From contig NZ_BMTO01000019.1 in assembly GCF_014649715.1 (NCBI RefSeq), positions 23,259-61,294 on the forward strand: DNA of 38,036 nt. Reading direction: 5' to 3'. Position numbers and translations under genes: made by a program. Shown here in pieces: positions 30,697-38,036 of this stretch; within the stretch, counting starts at the first letter, position 1; the number at the start of each line of letters is the position of its first letter. A model generated the notes under the pieces. That model saw only the letters and a list, made by a program, of their open reading frames with translations, did no database searches and had not been told where the DNA came from. The stretch is from Streptomyces lateritius. GTDB taxonomy: Bacteria; Actinomycetota; Actinomycetes; Streptomycetales; Streptomycetaceae.

Positions 30697-31665
30697 ATGA
30701 GAAACGAGAGCGCAACGCAGACCAGGGGAACCGTCGAGCTGACCCTCGCCATGGTGCTCTCCGGCACCCTCGGCATCTTCGTCGTCGAGTCCGGGGCGTC
30801 GCCGTTCAACGTGGTGTTCTTCCGTTGCCTGTTCGGGGCGATCGCCCTCGGCGTGTACAGCCTGGCCCGCGGCTACTTCACCGGGCACGGCCTCACGCCG
30901 AAGAAGCTCGGACTCGCCGTCCTCGGCGGCGTGTTCATCGTCTTCAACTGGGTCCTGCTCTTCGAGGCGTACGAGGCCACCTCGATCTCCTTCGCCACCG
31001 TCGTCTACCACACCCAGCCGTTCTTCCTCGTGGTGTTCGGCGCGGTGCTCTTCCGGGAGCGGATCACCGCGGCGAAGTTCGGCTGGCTCGCCGTCGCCTT
31101 CGTGGGGCTCGTCCTCGTCTCCGGCATCCGGCCCGGCGACACCGCCTCCCTCAAGGGCCTCGGGCTCGCCCTCGCCGCCGCCGTTCTCTACGCCCTGTCG
31201 ACGATCGTCACCAAGCGGATCACCGGCGTACGCCCCCACCTCGTCGCGCTCGTCCAGGTGCTGGCCGGCATCCCGCTGCTGCTGCCCTTCGCCGACTTCG
31301 GCGCGGCCTCCCGGCTCGGCGCCGGCTGGGGCTGGCTCGTCGGCCTCGGGCTCATCCACACCGGACTGATGTACGTCCTGATGTACGCGGCCTACCAGAA
31401 GCTGCCCACCGCCAAGATCGCCGTCCTCGCCTTCACCTACCCGGCCGTGGCGATGTTCGCCGACTGGGCTGTGTACGGGCACCACATCGGCCTCGTCCAG
31501 GCGCTCGGTGTCCCGCTGATCGTGCTGGCCAGCCTGAAGGTCACGCTGTCGGCGACGGCGAAGACGCCTCCGGCGACTCCTCCCGTACGAGCCGCCGCGC
31601 CTGCTCCACGAACAGCCGCACATGCGCCGGCAGCCGCTTCCCCCGCCGCCACGCGATCTGTGTGA
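30697..31665 (+). CDS. EamA (DMT) family transporter
   Basis: A 322-aa membrane protein with two EamA repeats of about five helices each (for example LGIFVVESGASPFNVVFFR and LGLALAAAVLYALSTIVTK), typical of drug/metabolite exporters. The substrate is unknown. The ATG at 30697 (GTG at 30691 is an alternative) follows a leaderless-type promoter. The last 40 codons, rich in Ala and Pro, lie opposite the 3' end of the LysR gene (overlap 31541-31665); this tail has no membrane helix and is not part of the family core. Confidence 0.87.
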   Translation: MRNESATQTRGTVELTLAMVLSGTLGIFVVESGASPFNVVFFRCLFGAIALGVYSLARGYFTGHGLTPKKLGLAVLGGVFIVFNWVLLFEAYEATSISFATVVYHTQPFFLVVFGAVLFRERITAAKFGWLAVAFVGLVLVSGIRPGDTASLKGLGLALAAAVLYALSTIVTKRITGVRPHLVALVQVLAGIPLLLPFADFGAASRLGAGWGWLVGLGLIHTGLMYVLMYAAYQKLPTAKIAVLAFTYPAVAMFADWAVYGHHIGLVQALGVPLIVLASLKVTLSATAKTPPATPPVRAAAPAPRTAAHAPAAASPAATRSV

Positions 31666-32452
31666 CCAGAGTGAACGGCGGCTCCCAGTCCAGCTCCACC
31701 AGCGCCCCGGACGCCAGCTCCTCGGAGACGGTGACCCGGGGCAGCAGGGCGATCCCGAGGCCGCCGGCCACGCCCCGCTTGGTCGCCTCGATCGTCCCGA
31801 ACTCCATGAACGGCGGCGCCCACCGCCGTAGCTCCTCCTCGAAGAGGTCGCGGTAGGGACACCCCGGCTCCGTGCCGACCAGCCGGGCCGCCGCCAGATC
31901 GGCGCTGGTCAGGCCCGTACGCCCGGTCAGCGGATGGCCGGGACCGGCCACGAGGACCAGGGGCTCGGGCGCGAGGATCTCCGTCTCCAGGCCCTCGTGC
32001 TCCGTCTCGCGCTCCATCAGGAACCCGACGTCGTACGTGCCCTGGCGCAGCGCCTGGCGGGTCTCGTCTCCGAGGGTGGGGCGCAGGGTCAGCTGCACCT
32101 TGGGGTAGCGGTGGTGGAAGAGCTCCAGGAGCGGCGGCAGCCGGTAGGAGGTCAGCGACTCCATCGTGCCGACGGCGATCGACCCGGCCGGCTCCTCGGC
32201 CTCCGCGACCGCCGCCCGGGCCTCCTCGTTGAGCTCGATGATCCGGCGGGCGTACGGCAGGAGCCGCTCACCGGCCTCGGTGAGCCGGATGCGGCTGCCG
32301 AGCCGTTCGAAGAGCTCCACGCCGAGCGAGGACTCCAGGGAGCGGACCTGGCCGGTCACGCTGGACTGGGCGTACTTCAGCTCGGTGGCGGCCCGGGTGA
32401 AGGAGAGGACGGTCGCGACCTTCTCGAAGGTGACCAGGAGCCGGAATTCCAC
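31541..32452 (-). CDS. LysR family transcriptional regulator
   Basis: A 303-aa LysR regulator. The N-terminal helix-turn-helix is LSFTRAATELKYAQSSVTGQVR, followed by SLESSLGVELFERLGSRIRLT. The effector domain has the two-lobed substrate-binding shape (IAVGTMESLTSYRLPPLL, YDVGFLMERE, GGLGIALLPRVTV). Start is GTG at 32452, one base after the stop of the PLDc_N gene, so it is translated from that mRNA or coupled to it. Its 3' end overlaps the EamA transporter in antisense by 125 bp. The transporter is its most obvious candidate target, though the promoter lies on the far side. Confidence 0.88.
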   Translation of the reverse strand: MEFRLLVTFEKVATVLSFTRAATELKYAQSSVTGQVRSLESSLGVELFERLGSRIRLTEAGERLLPYARRIIELNEEARAAVAEAEEPAGSIAVGTMESLTSYRLPPLLELFHHRYPKVQLTLRPTLGDETRQALRQGTYDVGFLMERETEHEGLETEILAPEPLVLVAGPGHPLTGRTGLTSADLAAARLVGTEPGCPYRDLFEEELRRWAPPFMEFGTIEATKRGVAGGLGIALLPRVTVSEELASGALVELDWEPPFTLVTQIAWRRGKRLPAHVRLFVEQARRLVREESPEASSPSPTA

Positions 32453-32453
32453 G

Positions 32454-32846
32454 TCAGGACTTCTGCTCGTCGTCGCCCTGCTCGCGCTGCTTCCTCAGCT
32501 CCTCCTCGCGGCGGCGCAGGTCCGCCTCCCAGTCCTTGAGGACGGCCTCGTCCTTCTCGTTCTCGTCCTTGAGGGACTTGAGGAAGTCGGGGTTGTCGTC
32601 GGGGGCGACCCACTCGGTGCGGTGGCTGCGGTGCCACTCGGAGGGCGTGCGGCCGCCGGCGGGGGACTTGCGCATCTTGCCCGCGGCGAACCAGACGATC
32701 GGGCCCACGATCCAGAACAGCAGGATGATGATGACCCAGACGACCTTGGGCAGGTGCTTGGCCTCGTCCTCGGGGGTGTTGAGGCAGTCGATGAACGCGT
32801 AGATCGTCAGCGCCAGCGGCAGGATGTACATCAGTGCCCTGAGCAT
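32454..32846 (-). CDS. PLDc_N domain small membrane protein
   Basis: A 130-aa protein with two N-terminal membrane helices (LRALMYILPLALTIYAFIDC and VVWVIIILLFWIVGPIVWF) of the phospholipase D nuclease N-terminal (PLDc_N) family, whose members lack the PLD catalytic domain, followed by a charged cytoplasmic coil (EKDEAVLKDWEADLRRREEELRKQ). The family role is unknown. ATG at 32846. The LysR gene follows after one base. It is divergent from ubiD. A 12-bp tandem repeat (32860-32883) lies just upstream. Confidence 0.82.
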   Translation of the reverse strand: MLRALMYILPLALTIYAFIDCLNTPEDEAKHLPKVVWVIIILLFWIVGPIVWFAAGKMRKSPAGGRTPSEWHRSHRTEWVAPDDNPDFLKSLKDENEKDEAVLKDWEADLRRREEELRKQREQGDDEQKS

Positions 32847-32859
32847 GTGGGACAGCCCC

Positions 32860-32883
32860 CTGGAAGCGATGCTGGAAGCGGTG
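32860..32883. repeat. 12-bp tandem repeat upstream of the PLDc_N gene
   Basis: CTGGAAGCGATG (32860-32871) is followed directly by CTGGAAGCGGTG (32872-32883), with one difference. It lies between the divergent PLDc_N and UbiD genes and may affect the minus-strand leader. Confidence 0.6.
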
Positions 32884-32934
32884 GGAGGGCCCGTTTCGAC
32901 GGCCCCGGTGACAGGTCCAGCCTAGCCCGTGGCG

Positions 32935-32940
32935 GATACT
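32935..32940 (+). promoter_or_regulatory. Putative -10 box of the ubiD gene, leaderless
   Basis: GATACT starts 13 nt before the ATG at 32948 and no ribosome binding site precedes the ATG. No clear -35 was found at 17-18 bp. Confidence 0.4.
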
Positions 32941-32947
32941 GGCCCCT

Positions 32948-34405
32948 ATGGCTTACGACGATCTCCGCTCGCTGCTGAGGGCCCTGGAACGCGATGGCGA
33001 CCTCAAGCGCATCAAGGCCGAAGTCGACCCGTACCTGGAGGTCGGGGAGATCGTCGACCGGGTGAACAAGGCGGGAGGCCCGGCGCTCCTCTTCGAGAAC
33101 GTCAAGGGCTCCGCCATGCCGCTCGCGATGAACGTCTTCGGGACGGACCGCCGGCTGCTCAAGGCGCTCGGCCTGAAGTCGTACGAGGAGATCAGCGAGA
33201 AGATCGGCGGACTGCTCAAGCCCGAGCTTCCGCACGGCTTCGTCGGGGTGCGCGAGGCCTTCGGCAAGCTGGGCTCGATGGTGCACGTGCCGCCGAAGAA
33301 GGTGAAGTCGGACAACGCTCCCGTCCAGGAGGTCGTCCTCACCGGCGACGACGTCGACCTGGACCGGCTTCCGGCGCTCTTCACCTGGCCGAAGGACGGC
33401 GGCTCCTTCTTCAACCTGGGTCTGACGCACACCAAGCACCCGGAGACGGGCGTACGGAACCTCGGGCTTTACCGGCTCCAGCGTCACGACAGGCGCACGA
33501 TCGGCATGCACTGGCAGATCCACAAGGACAGCCGCAACCACTACGCGGTGGCGGCGGCGCGCGGCGAGCGGCTGCCGGTCGCCATCGCGTTCGGCTGCCC
33601 GCCGGCCGTGACGTACGCGTCGACGGCTCCGCTGCCGGGCGACATCGACGAGTACCTCTTCGCCGGCTTCGTGCAGGGCAAGCGGATCGAGATGGTCGAC
33701 TGCAAGACCGTGCCGCTCCAGGTGCCGGCGAACGCGGAGGTCGTGATCGAGGGGTGGCTGGAGCCGGGCGAGATGCTGCCGGAGGGCCCCTTCGGCGACC
33801 ACACCGGCTTCTACACGCCGCAGGAGCCGTTCCCGGCGCTGAAGATCGACTGCGTGACGATGCGGAAGCGTCCGCTGCTGCAGTCGATCGTGGTGGGCCG
33901 GCCGCCGACGGAGGACGGGCCGCTCGGCCGTGCGACGGAGCGTTTCTTCCTGCCCCTGCTGAAGATCATCGTGCCGGACATCGTGGACTACCACCTGCCG
34001 GAGTCGGGCGGCTTCCACAACTGCGCGATCGTCTCGATCGACAAGAAGTACCCGAAGCACGCGCAGAAGGTCATGCACGCCATCTGGGGCGCGCACATGA
34101 TGTCGCTGACGAAGCTGATCATCGTGGTGGACAAGGACTGCGACGTGCACGACCTGCACGAGGTGTCCTGGCGGGCGCTCGGGAACACCGACTACGCCCG
34201 TGACCTGACCGTCGTCGAGGGCCCGGTCGACCACCTCGACCACGCTTCGTACCAGCAGTTCTGGGGCGGCAAGGCGGGCATCGACGCGACGAAGAAGCTT
34301 CCCGAGGAGGGCTACACCCGGGACGGCGGCTGGCCGGACATGGTGGAGTCCGATCCGGCCACGGCCGCGCTCGTGGACCGCAGGTGGAAGGAGTACGGCC
34401 TGTGA
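32948..34405 (+). CDS. UbiD family menaquinone decarboxylase (MqnL-type)
   Basis: A 485-aa UbiD-family prenylated-FMN-dependent decarboxylase. Conserved elements are AYDDLRSLLRALERDGDL at the start, ALLFENVKGS, the EGPFGDHTGFYTP segment, RLQRHDRRTIGMHWQIHKDS, and the C-terminal SIDKKYPKHAQKVMHAIWGAHMMSLTKLIIVVD. In the futalosine (Mqn) pathway of Streptomyces, this enzyme is inferred to remove the carboxyl group of the naphthoate-type intermediate after prenylation. mqnP starts within its stop codon (GTGA overlap) and UbiX, which makes the prenyl-FMN cofactor, follows, forming a functional set. Confidence 0.9.
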   Translation: MAYDDLRSLLRALERDGDLKRIKAEVDPYLEVGEIVDRVNKAGGPALLFENVKGSAMPLAMNVFGTDRRLLKALGLKSYEEISEKIGGLLKPELPHGFVGVREAFGKLGSMVHVPPKKVKSDNAPVQEVVLTGDDVDLDRLPALFTWPKDGGSFFNLGLTHTKHPETGVRNLGLYRLQRHDRRTIGMHWQIHKDSRNHYAVAAARGERLPVAIAFGCPPAVTYASTAPLPGDIDEYLFAGFVQGKRIEMVDCKTVPLQVPANAEVVIEGWLEPGEMLPEGPFGDHTGFYTPQEPFPALKIDCVTMRKRPLLQSIVVGRPPTEDGPLGRATERFFLPLLKIIVPDIVDYHLPESGGFHNCAIVSIDKKYPKHAQKVMHAIWGAHMMSLTKLIIVVDKDCDVHDLHEVSWRALGNTDYARDLTVVEGPVDHLDHASYQQFWGGKAGIDATKKLPEEGYTRDGGWPDMVESDPATAALVDRRWKEYGL

Positions 34406-35304
34406 CCAGCGCCGCCGCGGCCGCCCCGCTGCCCGGACGCACCAAGGCGTTCCTCCGCCTGGTGATGATCGAGCACTCGGTCTTCGCGCTGCCCTTCGCG
34501 TACATCGCCTCGCTGACCGCCATGTTCCGGCAGGACCGGAACATCGACTGGGTCACGCTGCTCCTCGTCACGGTCTGCATGGTCGGGCTGCGGACCTTCG
34601 CGATGGCCTGCAACCGGATCATCGACCGCGAGATCGACGCCCGTAACCCGCGGACGGCGGGCCGCGAGCTGGTCACGGGCGCCGTGTCCGTGCGATCGGC
34701 GTGGACCGGGGCCGCGATAGCGGTCGTCGTCTTCCTCGGCGCCGCGGCGCTGCTGAACCCCCTGTGCCTGGCACTCGCGCCGCTCGCGGTCGTGCCGATG
34801 GTGGTCTATCCGTACGGAAAGCGGTTCACGAACTTCCCGCACGCGATCCTGGGGCTGGCCCAGGCCATCGGGCCGATCGGGGCCTGGATCGCGGTGACCG
34901 GTGAGTGGTCCTGGGACGCGGTGATCCTCGGACTCGCCGTCGGCGTCTGGATCGGCGGCTTCGACCTGATCTTCGCCTGCCAGGACGTCCAGGCCGACCG
35001 CGCCCACGGTGTGAAGTCGGTCCCGGCCCGCTTCGGCATCCCGGCGGCGCTGTGGGGGGCCCGGGGCGCCCATGTGGTGACCGCCGCACTGCTGGTCTGG
35101 TACGCCGTGGCGACGGACGCCGGGCTCTTCTTCTGGGCGGGCCTGCTGATCGTCGCCGTCGCCTTCGTCTACGAGCACAGCATCGTGCGCCCGCACGACC
35201 TGTCCCGCCTGAACAGGGCGTTCTTCACCGTCAACGGCTTCATCGGGATGGCCCTGTTCGTGTGCGCGTTGCTGGATCTCCTGGTGCGTGGTCTCACCGT
35301 GTGA
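34402..35304 (+). CDS. mqnP: Menaquinone biosynthesis prenyltransferase MqnP
   Basis: An UbiA-superfamily membrane prenyltransferase of 300 aa. It has the first Asp-rich metal motif NRIIDREIDARNPRTAGREL near residue 73 and the second, DLIFACQDVQADRAHGVKSVP, near residue 190, with about eight to nine membrane helices. In the Streptomyces futalosine pathway MqnP prenylates 1,4-dihydroxy-6-naphthoate; the neighbours UbiD, UbiX and MqnE support that role. Start is GTG at 34402 in the overlap with the previous stop; extension to ATG 34384 is possible but unlikely. Confidence 0.93.
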   Translation: MTSAAAAAPLPGRTKAFLRLVMIEHSVFALPFAYIASLTAMFRQDRNIDWVTLLLVTVCMVGLRTFAMACNRIIDREIDARNPRTAGRELVTGAVSVRSAWTGAAIAVVVFLGAAALLNPLCLALAPLAVVPMVVYPYGKRFTNFPHAILGLAQAIGPIGAWIAVTGEWSWDAVILGLAVGVWIGGFDLIFACQDVQADRAHGVKSVPARFGIPAALWGARGAHVVTAALLVWYAVATDAGLFFWAGLLIVAVAFVYEHSIVRPHDLSRLNRAFFTVNGFIGMALFVCALLDLLVRGLTV

Positions 35305-35366
35305 GGGGAGTCTCGCCCACCCGGTGGACCCGAACGCCTGACGCATCGCGCGCCGAGCCCGCCGGA

Positions 35367-35372
35367 TAGGCT
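35367..35372 (+). promoter_or_regulatory. Putative -10 box of the ubiX gene, leaderless
   Basis: TAGGCT lies 13 nt before the GTG at 35380, and no ribosome binding site is present in the 75-bp gap after mqnP. A transcript may start at or beside the GTG in addition to readthrough. Confidence 0.4.
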
Positions 35373-35379
35373 CATCGGC

Positions 35380-36063
35380 GTGGAAGCGGTAGAGGAACAG
35401 CAGCGTCGTCCCTGGGTGGTCGGGGTGTCGGGGGCGTCGGGGACCCCGTACGCGGCCGCCGTGCTGAGGGGGCTGCTCGCAGCGGGGGAGAGCGTCGACC
35501 TGGTCGTCTCGCGGGCGTCGCGGCTGACGCTGCTCGACGAGACGGGGATCGCCTTCCGGGACGCGCACTGGCGTGAGGACCTGACGGCGTGGCTGGCACG
35601 GGGTGCCGACGGGAAGCCGGACACGTTCGCCGTGGACGTCGAGGGCGTGCGGTACTGGTCGGCCGGGGACCTGGCGGCGGGGCCGTCCTCGGGTTCGTAC
35701 CCGGTGAAGGGGATGCTGATCGTGCCCGCGTCGACCGCCTCGGTGGCGGGTGTGGCGCTGGGGCTTTCGAAGGACCTGCTGCAGCGTGCGGCGAGCGTGA
35801 CGCTGAAGGAGCGGCGGCCGCTGGTGATCGCGGTGCGGGAGACCCCGCTGAACGGGCAGACGCTGAAGCATCTGGTGGCGCTGGACGAGGCGGGCGCCGT
35901 GGTGCTGCCCGCCTCTCCGGCGTTCTACGCGGGGGCGACGCACATCCAGGATCTGGTGGACTTCGTCGCCGGGCGGGTGCTCGACGCGGCGGGGGTGCCG
36001 CACCGGCTGTACCGCCGTTGGGAGGGAGAGCTCGGTGGTGGTGCGGGCTCTCGGGGTGATTAG
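35380..36063 (+). CDS. UbiX family flavin prenyltransferase
   Basis: A 227-aa flavin prenyltransferase that attaches a dimethylallyl group to reduced FMN to give the cofactor for UbiD enzymes. It has the N-terminal GVSGASGTPYAAAVLRGL and LVVSRASRL, the central GMLIVPASTASVAGVALGLSKDLLQRAA, RRPLVIAVRETPLN and the final AFYAGATHIQDLVDFVAGRVLDAAGV. These are the flavin- and DMAP-binding regions of the family. It directly follows mqnP and very probably serves the UbiD-type enzyme at 32948. Start is GTG at 35380. Its TAG overlaps the stop of a small minus-strand ORF. Confidence 0.9.
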   Translation: MEAVEEQQRRPWVVGVSGASGTPYAAAVLRGLLAAGESVDLVVSRASRLTLLDETGIAFRDAHWREDLTAWLARGADGKPDTFAVDVEGVRYWSAGDLAAGPSSGSYPVKGMLIVPASTASVAGVALGLSKDLLQRAASVTLKERRPLVIAVRETPLNGQTLKHLVALDEAGAVVLPASPAFYAGATHIQDLVDFVAGRVLDAAGVPHRLYRRWEGELGGGAGSRGD

Positions 36064-36185
36064 CGCTTCTTGGCGGCGCGCTTCTTCTCGGCGCGCTCCG
36101 AAGCGGACGGCTGGTGGGCACGCGAGCGGTTGGCCAGGTCCTGCAGCTCGCGCATACGGGCGTAGGCCATCTCGATCGTGTACAC
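36060..36185 (-). CDS. Tiny basic ORF convergent with ubiX
   Basis: A 41-codon ORF (GTG at 36185; TAA at 36060-36062) that begins VYTIEMAYARMRELQDLANR and ends in a strongly basic tail, SERAEKKRAAKKR. GTG codons at 36194 and 36197 are alternative starts. AGGAG at 36197-36201 lies 11 nt before the GTG at 36185. Its stop codon shares bases with that of ubiX. The high density of Lys and Arg suggests binding to nucleic acid or ribosomes. I do not recognise it. Confidence 0.5.
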   Translation of the reverse strand: MYTIEMAYARMRELQDLANRSRAHQPSASERAEKKRAAKKR

Positions 36186-36202
36186 GGTGAACACCACTCC
36201 TG

Positions 36203-36229
36203 AAAGATCGTCTTTGTTCTGCAGAAAGA
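36203..36229. promoter_or_regulatory. Dyads upstream of the tiny basic ORF
   Basis: AAAGA-TCG-TCTTT (36203-36215) and TTCTGCAGAA (36217-36226, perfect) lie side by side, with the larger TCTTT...AAAGA pairing across 36211-36229. The area is relatively AT-rich and could be a promoter or an operator. Confidence 0.4.
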
Positions 36230-36256
36230 TTCACAGGGTGTCGACCCCTGTGTACC

Positions 36257-36273
36257 TTAGATTCTATACCTAA
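36257..36273. promoter_or_regulatory. TTAG-N9-CTAA dyad upstream of the Lrp gene
   Basis: TTAGATTCTATACCTAA (17 bp) has complementary ends TTAGnT and AnCTAA and an AT-rich centre containing TATACC. It lies 38 bp before the ATG at 36312 and is a good candidate site for autoregulation by the Lrp/AsnC protein. Confidence 0.5.
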
Positions 36274-36311
36274 ACTCGCGGTATCGCTGGACAATGGAAG
36301 GCTTCGTACCT

Positions 36312-36767
36312 ATGGACGCCGTGGACAGGCAGCTCATCCAGGCTCTGCGCGAGAACGGCAGGGCTTCCTACGCCGAGCTCGGCCGGCTCGTCGGGCCCTC
36401 CGGCCCCTCCGTCACCGACCGCATCAACCGCCTCGAGGCGGCCGGCGTCATCACCGGCTACCGCGCCACCGTCGACGCCGCCTCGCTCGGACTCGGCGTC
36501 ACCGCCCTCATCGGCATCTCGCTCTCCGACGCGGCCGACCACGAGGACGTGGCGCGCCGGCTGAAGGACCTCGCCGAGATCGAGGACTGCTGGTTCATCG
36601 CCGGCGACGACTCGTTCATGCTCAAGGTGCGGGCGAACGACGTGGACGGCCTGGAGAAGACGATCCGCCGGCTGTCCGGCACGAAGGGCGTCTCCCGGAC
36701 CCGTACCACCATCGTCCTCTCCACGAAGTGGGAGAACCGGGTCGGAGATCTGCCCGAGGAGGGCTGA
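36312..36767 (+). CDS. Lrp/AsnC family transcriptional regulator
   Basis: A 151-aa regulator. The N-terminal helix-turn-helix is MDAVDRQLIQALRENGRASYAELGRLVG, then SGPSVTDRINRLEAAGVITGY. The C-terminal RAM/AsnC domain, VTALIGISLSDAADHEDVARRLKDL, with FIAGDDSFMLKVRANDVDGLEKTIRRL, binds small effectors, often amino acids, in the octamer. ATG 36312 is preceded by GGAAGG at a loose spacing; ATG at 36294 is an alternative. It directly precedes mqnE, so it may control menaquinone synthesis. Confidence 0.87.
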   Translation: MDAVDRQLIQALRENGRASYAELGRLVGPSGPSVTDRINRLEAAGVITGYRATVDAASLGLGVTALIGISLSDAADHEDVARRLKDLAEIEDCWFIAGDDSFMLKVRANDVDGLEKTIRRLSGTKGVSRTRTTIVLSTKWENRVGDLPEEG

Positions 36768-36816
36768 GGGTAGCGTGGGTGGAGCCTGATTTCGGAGAAT
36801 ATGGGAGGCGGCCGTA

Positions 36817-37980
36817 ATGGACGCGGGACTCAAGCGCGAGCTGGAGCAGAAGGTCCGGGCCGGTGAGCGGCTGAGCCGTGAGGACGGCATCGCCCTCTAC
36901 GAGTCCGACGACCTGGCCTGGCTCGGCGGCCTCGCCCACGAGGTCCGGACCCGTAAGAACGGTGACGTCGTCCACTTCAACGTCAACCGTCACCTCAACA
37001 TGACGAACGTGTGCACCGCCTCCTGCGCGTACTGCTCCTTCCAGCGCAAGCCGGGCGAGAAGGACGCGTACACGATGCGCATCGAGGAGGCCGTCCGTCT
37101 CGCCAAGGCGATGGAGGGCGAGAACCTCACCGAGCTGCACATCGTCAACGGGCTCCACCCCAACCTGCCCTGGCGCTACTACCCGCGCTCGCTCTCCGAG
37201 CTGAAGAAGGCGCTGCCGAACGTCTCGCTGAAGGCGTTCACGGCCACCGAGATCCACCACTTCGAGACGATCTCCGGCATGTCGGCCTCCGACATCCTCG
37301 ACGAGCTGATCGAGGCCGGTCTGGAGTCCCTGACCGGCGGCGGCGCCGAGATCTTCGACTGGGAGGTCCGCCAGCACATCGTGGACCACCGGACCCACTG
37401 GGAGGACTGGTCCCGGATCCACCGCCTCGCCCACGAGAAGGGGCTCAAGACCCCTTCGACGATGCTGTACGGGCACATCGAGGAGCCCCGGCACCGCGTC
37501 GACCACGTGCTGCGGCTGCGTGAGCTCCAGGACGAGACCGGCGGCTTCCAGGTCTTCATCCCGCTCCGCTACCAGCACGACTTCGTCGACATGCAGGACG
37601 GCAAGGTCCGCAACAAGCTCCAGGCGCGCACCACCATGGCGACCGGCGCCGAGGCCCTGAAGACCTTCGCGGTCTCCCGGCTCCTGTTCGACAACGTGCC
37701 GCACGTCAAGGTCTTCTGGGTGATGCACGGCGTCCAGACCGCGCAGCTGGCGCTCCAGCACGGCGCCGACGACATGGACGGCTCGGTCGTCGAGTACAAG
37801 ATCACGCACGACGCCGACAACTACGGCACGCCCAACAAGCTCACCCGCGACGACCTGCTCGAACTGATCCGGGACGCCGGCTTCCGCCCGGTGGAGCGCA
37901 ACACGCGGTACGAGATCATCCGCGAGTACCCGGGGCCGGACGCGGGCCGCCGGGAGTCGCCGCAGCCGATGCGCGTCTGA
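36817..37980 (+). CDS. mqnE: Aminofutalosine synthase MqnE
   Basis: A radical SAM enzyme of 387 aa that joins the enolpyruvyl-type chorismate derivative to S-adenosylmethionine to give 6-amino-6-deoxyfutalosine, the first step of the futalosine menaquinone pathway. The iron-sulfur cluster cysteines are Cys66, Cys70 and Cys73 in TNVCTASCAYCSFQ. The barrel carries ELHIVNGLHPNLPWRYYP, KAFTATEIHHFETISG, and the substrate region ESLTGGGAEIFDWEVRQ. An AGGCGGCC-preceded ATG at 36817 fits the family. It follows the Lrp gene by 49 bp. Confidence 0.95.
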   Translation: MDAGLKRELEQKVRAGERLSREDGIALYESDDLAWLGGLAHEVRTRKNGDVVHFNVNRHLNMTNVCTASCAYCSFQRKPGEKDAYTMRIEEAVRLAKAMEGENLTELHIVNGLHPNLPWRYYPRSLSELKKALPNVSLKAFTATEIHHFETISGMSASDILDELIEAGLESLTGGGAEIFDWEVRQHIVDHRTHWEDWSRIHRLAHEKGLKTPSTMLYGHIEEPRHRVDHVLRLRELQDETGGFQVFIPLRYQHDFVDMQDGKVRNKLQARTTMATGAEALKTFAVSRLLFDNVPHVKVFWVMHGVQTAQLALQHGADDMDGSVVEYKITHDADNYGTPNKLTRDDLLELIRDAGFRPVERNTRYEIIREYPGPDAGRRESPQPMRV

Positions 37981-38006
37981 CGCCCTTTCCCGCCGGTGCC
38001 GGGGCG

Positions 38007-38036
38007 GCCGTGGTGCGCAGGGACGCGCACCACGGC
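38007..38036 (+). terminator. Terminator hairpin after mqnE
   Basis: A perfect 12-bp stem (38007-38018 with 38025-38036) closes a 6-nt AGGGAC loop, 26 bp after the mqnE stop. The window ends at the last base of the stem, so any T tract beyond is not visible. Confidence 0.8.

Noticed and set aside
27152..30700. A 1182-codon open frame on the plus strand
   Set aside because: It lies antisense to the STAND ATPase gene and several others, has biased Gly/Arg/Pro composition and lacks a family resemblance; it is an artefact of high GC content.

Overview
The window is a stretch of chromosome from a Streptomyces or very close relative. The DNA is extremely GC-rich with strong third-position G/C bias, GTG starts are common, and the content is typical of the genus: DUF3558 lipoproteins, a DUF2637 protein, a ResB/CcsA cytochrome c maturation cluster beside hemL, and futalosine-pathway menaquinone genes (mqnP, mqnE, with UbiD and UbiX partners). 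No integrase, transposase, replication gene, tRNA, rRNA or CRISPR array was seen.

Layout. 1-3.3 kb: a small membrane protein, a DUF2637 membrane protein and two DUF3558-type lipoproteins. 3.5-6.5 kb: RtcB RNA ligase with a strong terminator, an SDR oxidoreductase, a YnfA-like membrane protein and a secreted protein. 6.5-9.1 kb: an FAD monooxygenase divergent from a TetR regulator across a cluster of operator-like repeats, then a MarR regulator. 9.2-16 kb: single-gene accessory functions (Mut7-C RNase-like protein, NmrA-like oxidoreductase, two convergent GNAT acetyltransferases separated by tandem repeats, an AraC regulator divergent from a DinB-like protein, a substrate-binding-like protein, a MerR regulator), including a gene-free repeat-rich gap at 15033-15602. 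16.1-19.1 kb: a collagen-like-repeat protein divergent from hemL, and a histidine phosphatase overlapping the end of hemL. 19.3-24.9 kb: a Tat-type deacetylase-like lipoprotein, then resA-ccdA-resB-ccsA (System II cytochrome c biogenesis). 25.5-29.2 kb: a two-gene unit of a STAND-type ATPase and a membrane-anchored periplasmic-binding-fold protein. 29.3-32.8 kb: cytosine-deaminase-like enzyme, FMN reductase, EamA transporter, LysR regulator, small PLDc_N membrane protein. 32.9-38.0 kb: UbiD, MqnP, UbiX, a tiny basic ORF, an Lrp/AsnC regulator and MqnE.

How the genes work together. HemL supplies 5-aminolevulinate for heme and ResA/CcdA/ResB/CcsA attach heme to extracytoplasmic cytochromes. UbiD/MqnP/UbiX and MqnE build menaquinone. 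The window is thus enriched for respiratory-chain assembly, interleaved with small regulator-plus-target modules.

The least explained items are the STAND ATPase/binding-protein pair, a duplicated hemL start with an out-of-frame upstream ORF, and tandem repeats at two gene ends. Many genes also share a promoter layout in which a -10-like hexamer lies 12-13 nt before the start codon with no ribosome binding site, as expected for leaderless mRNAs.
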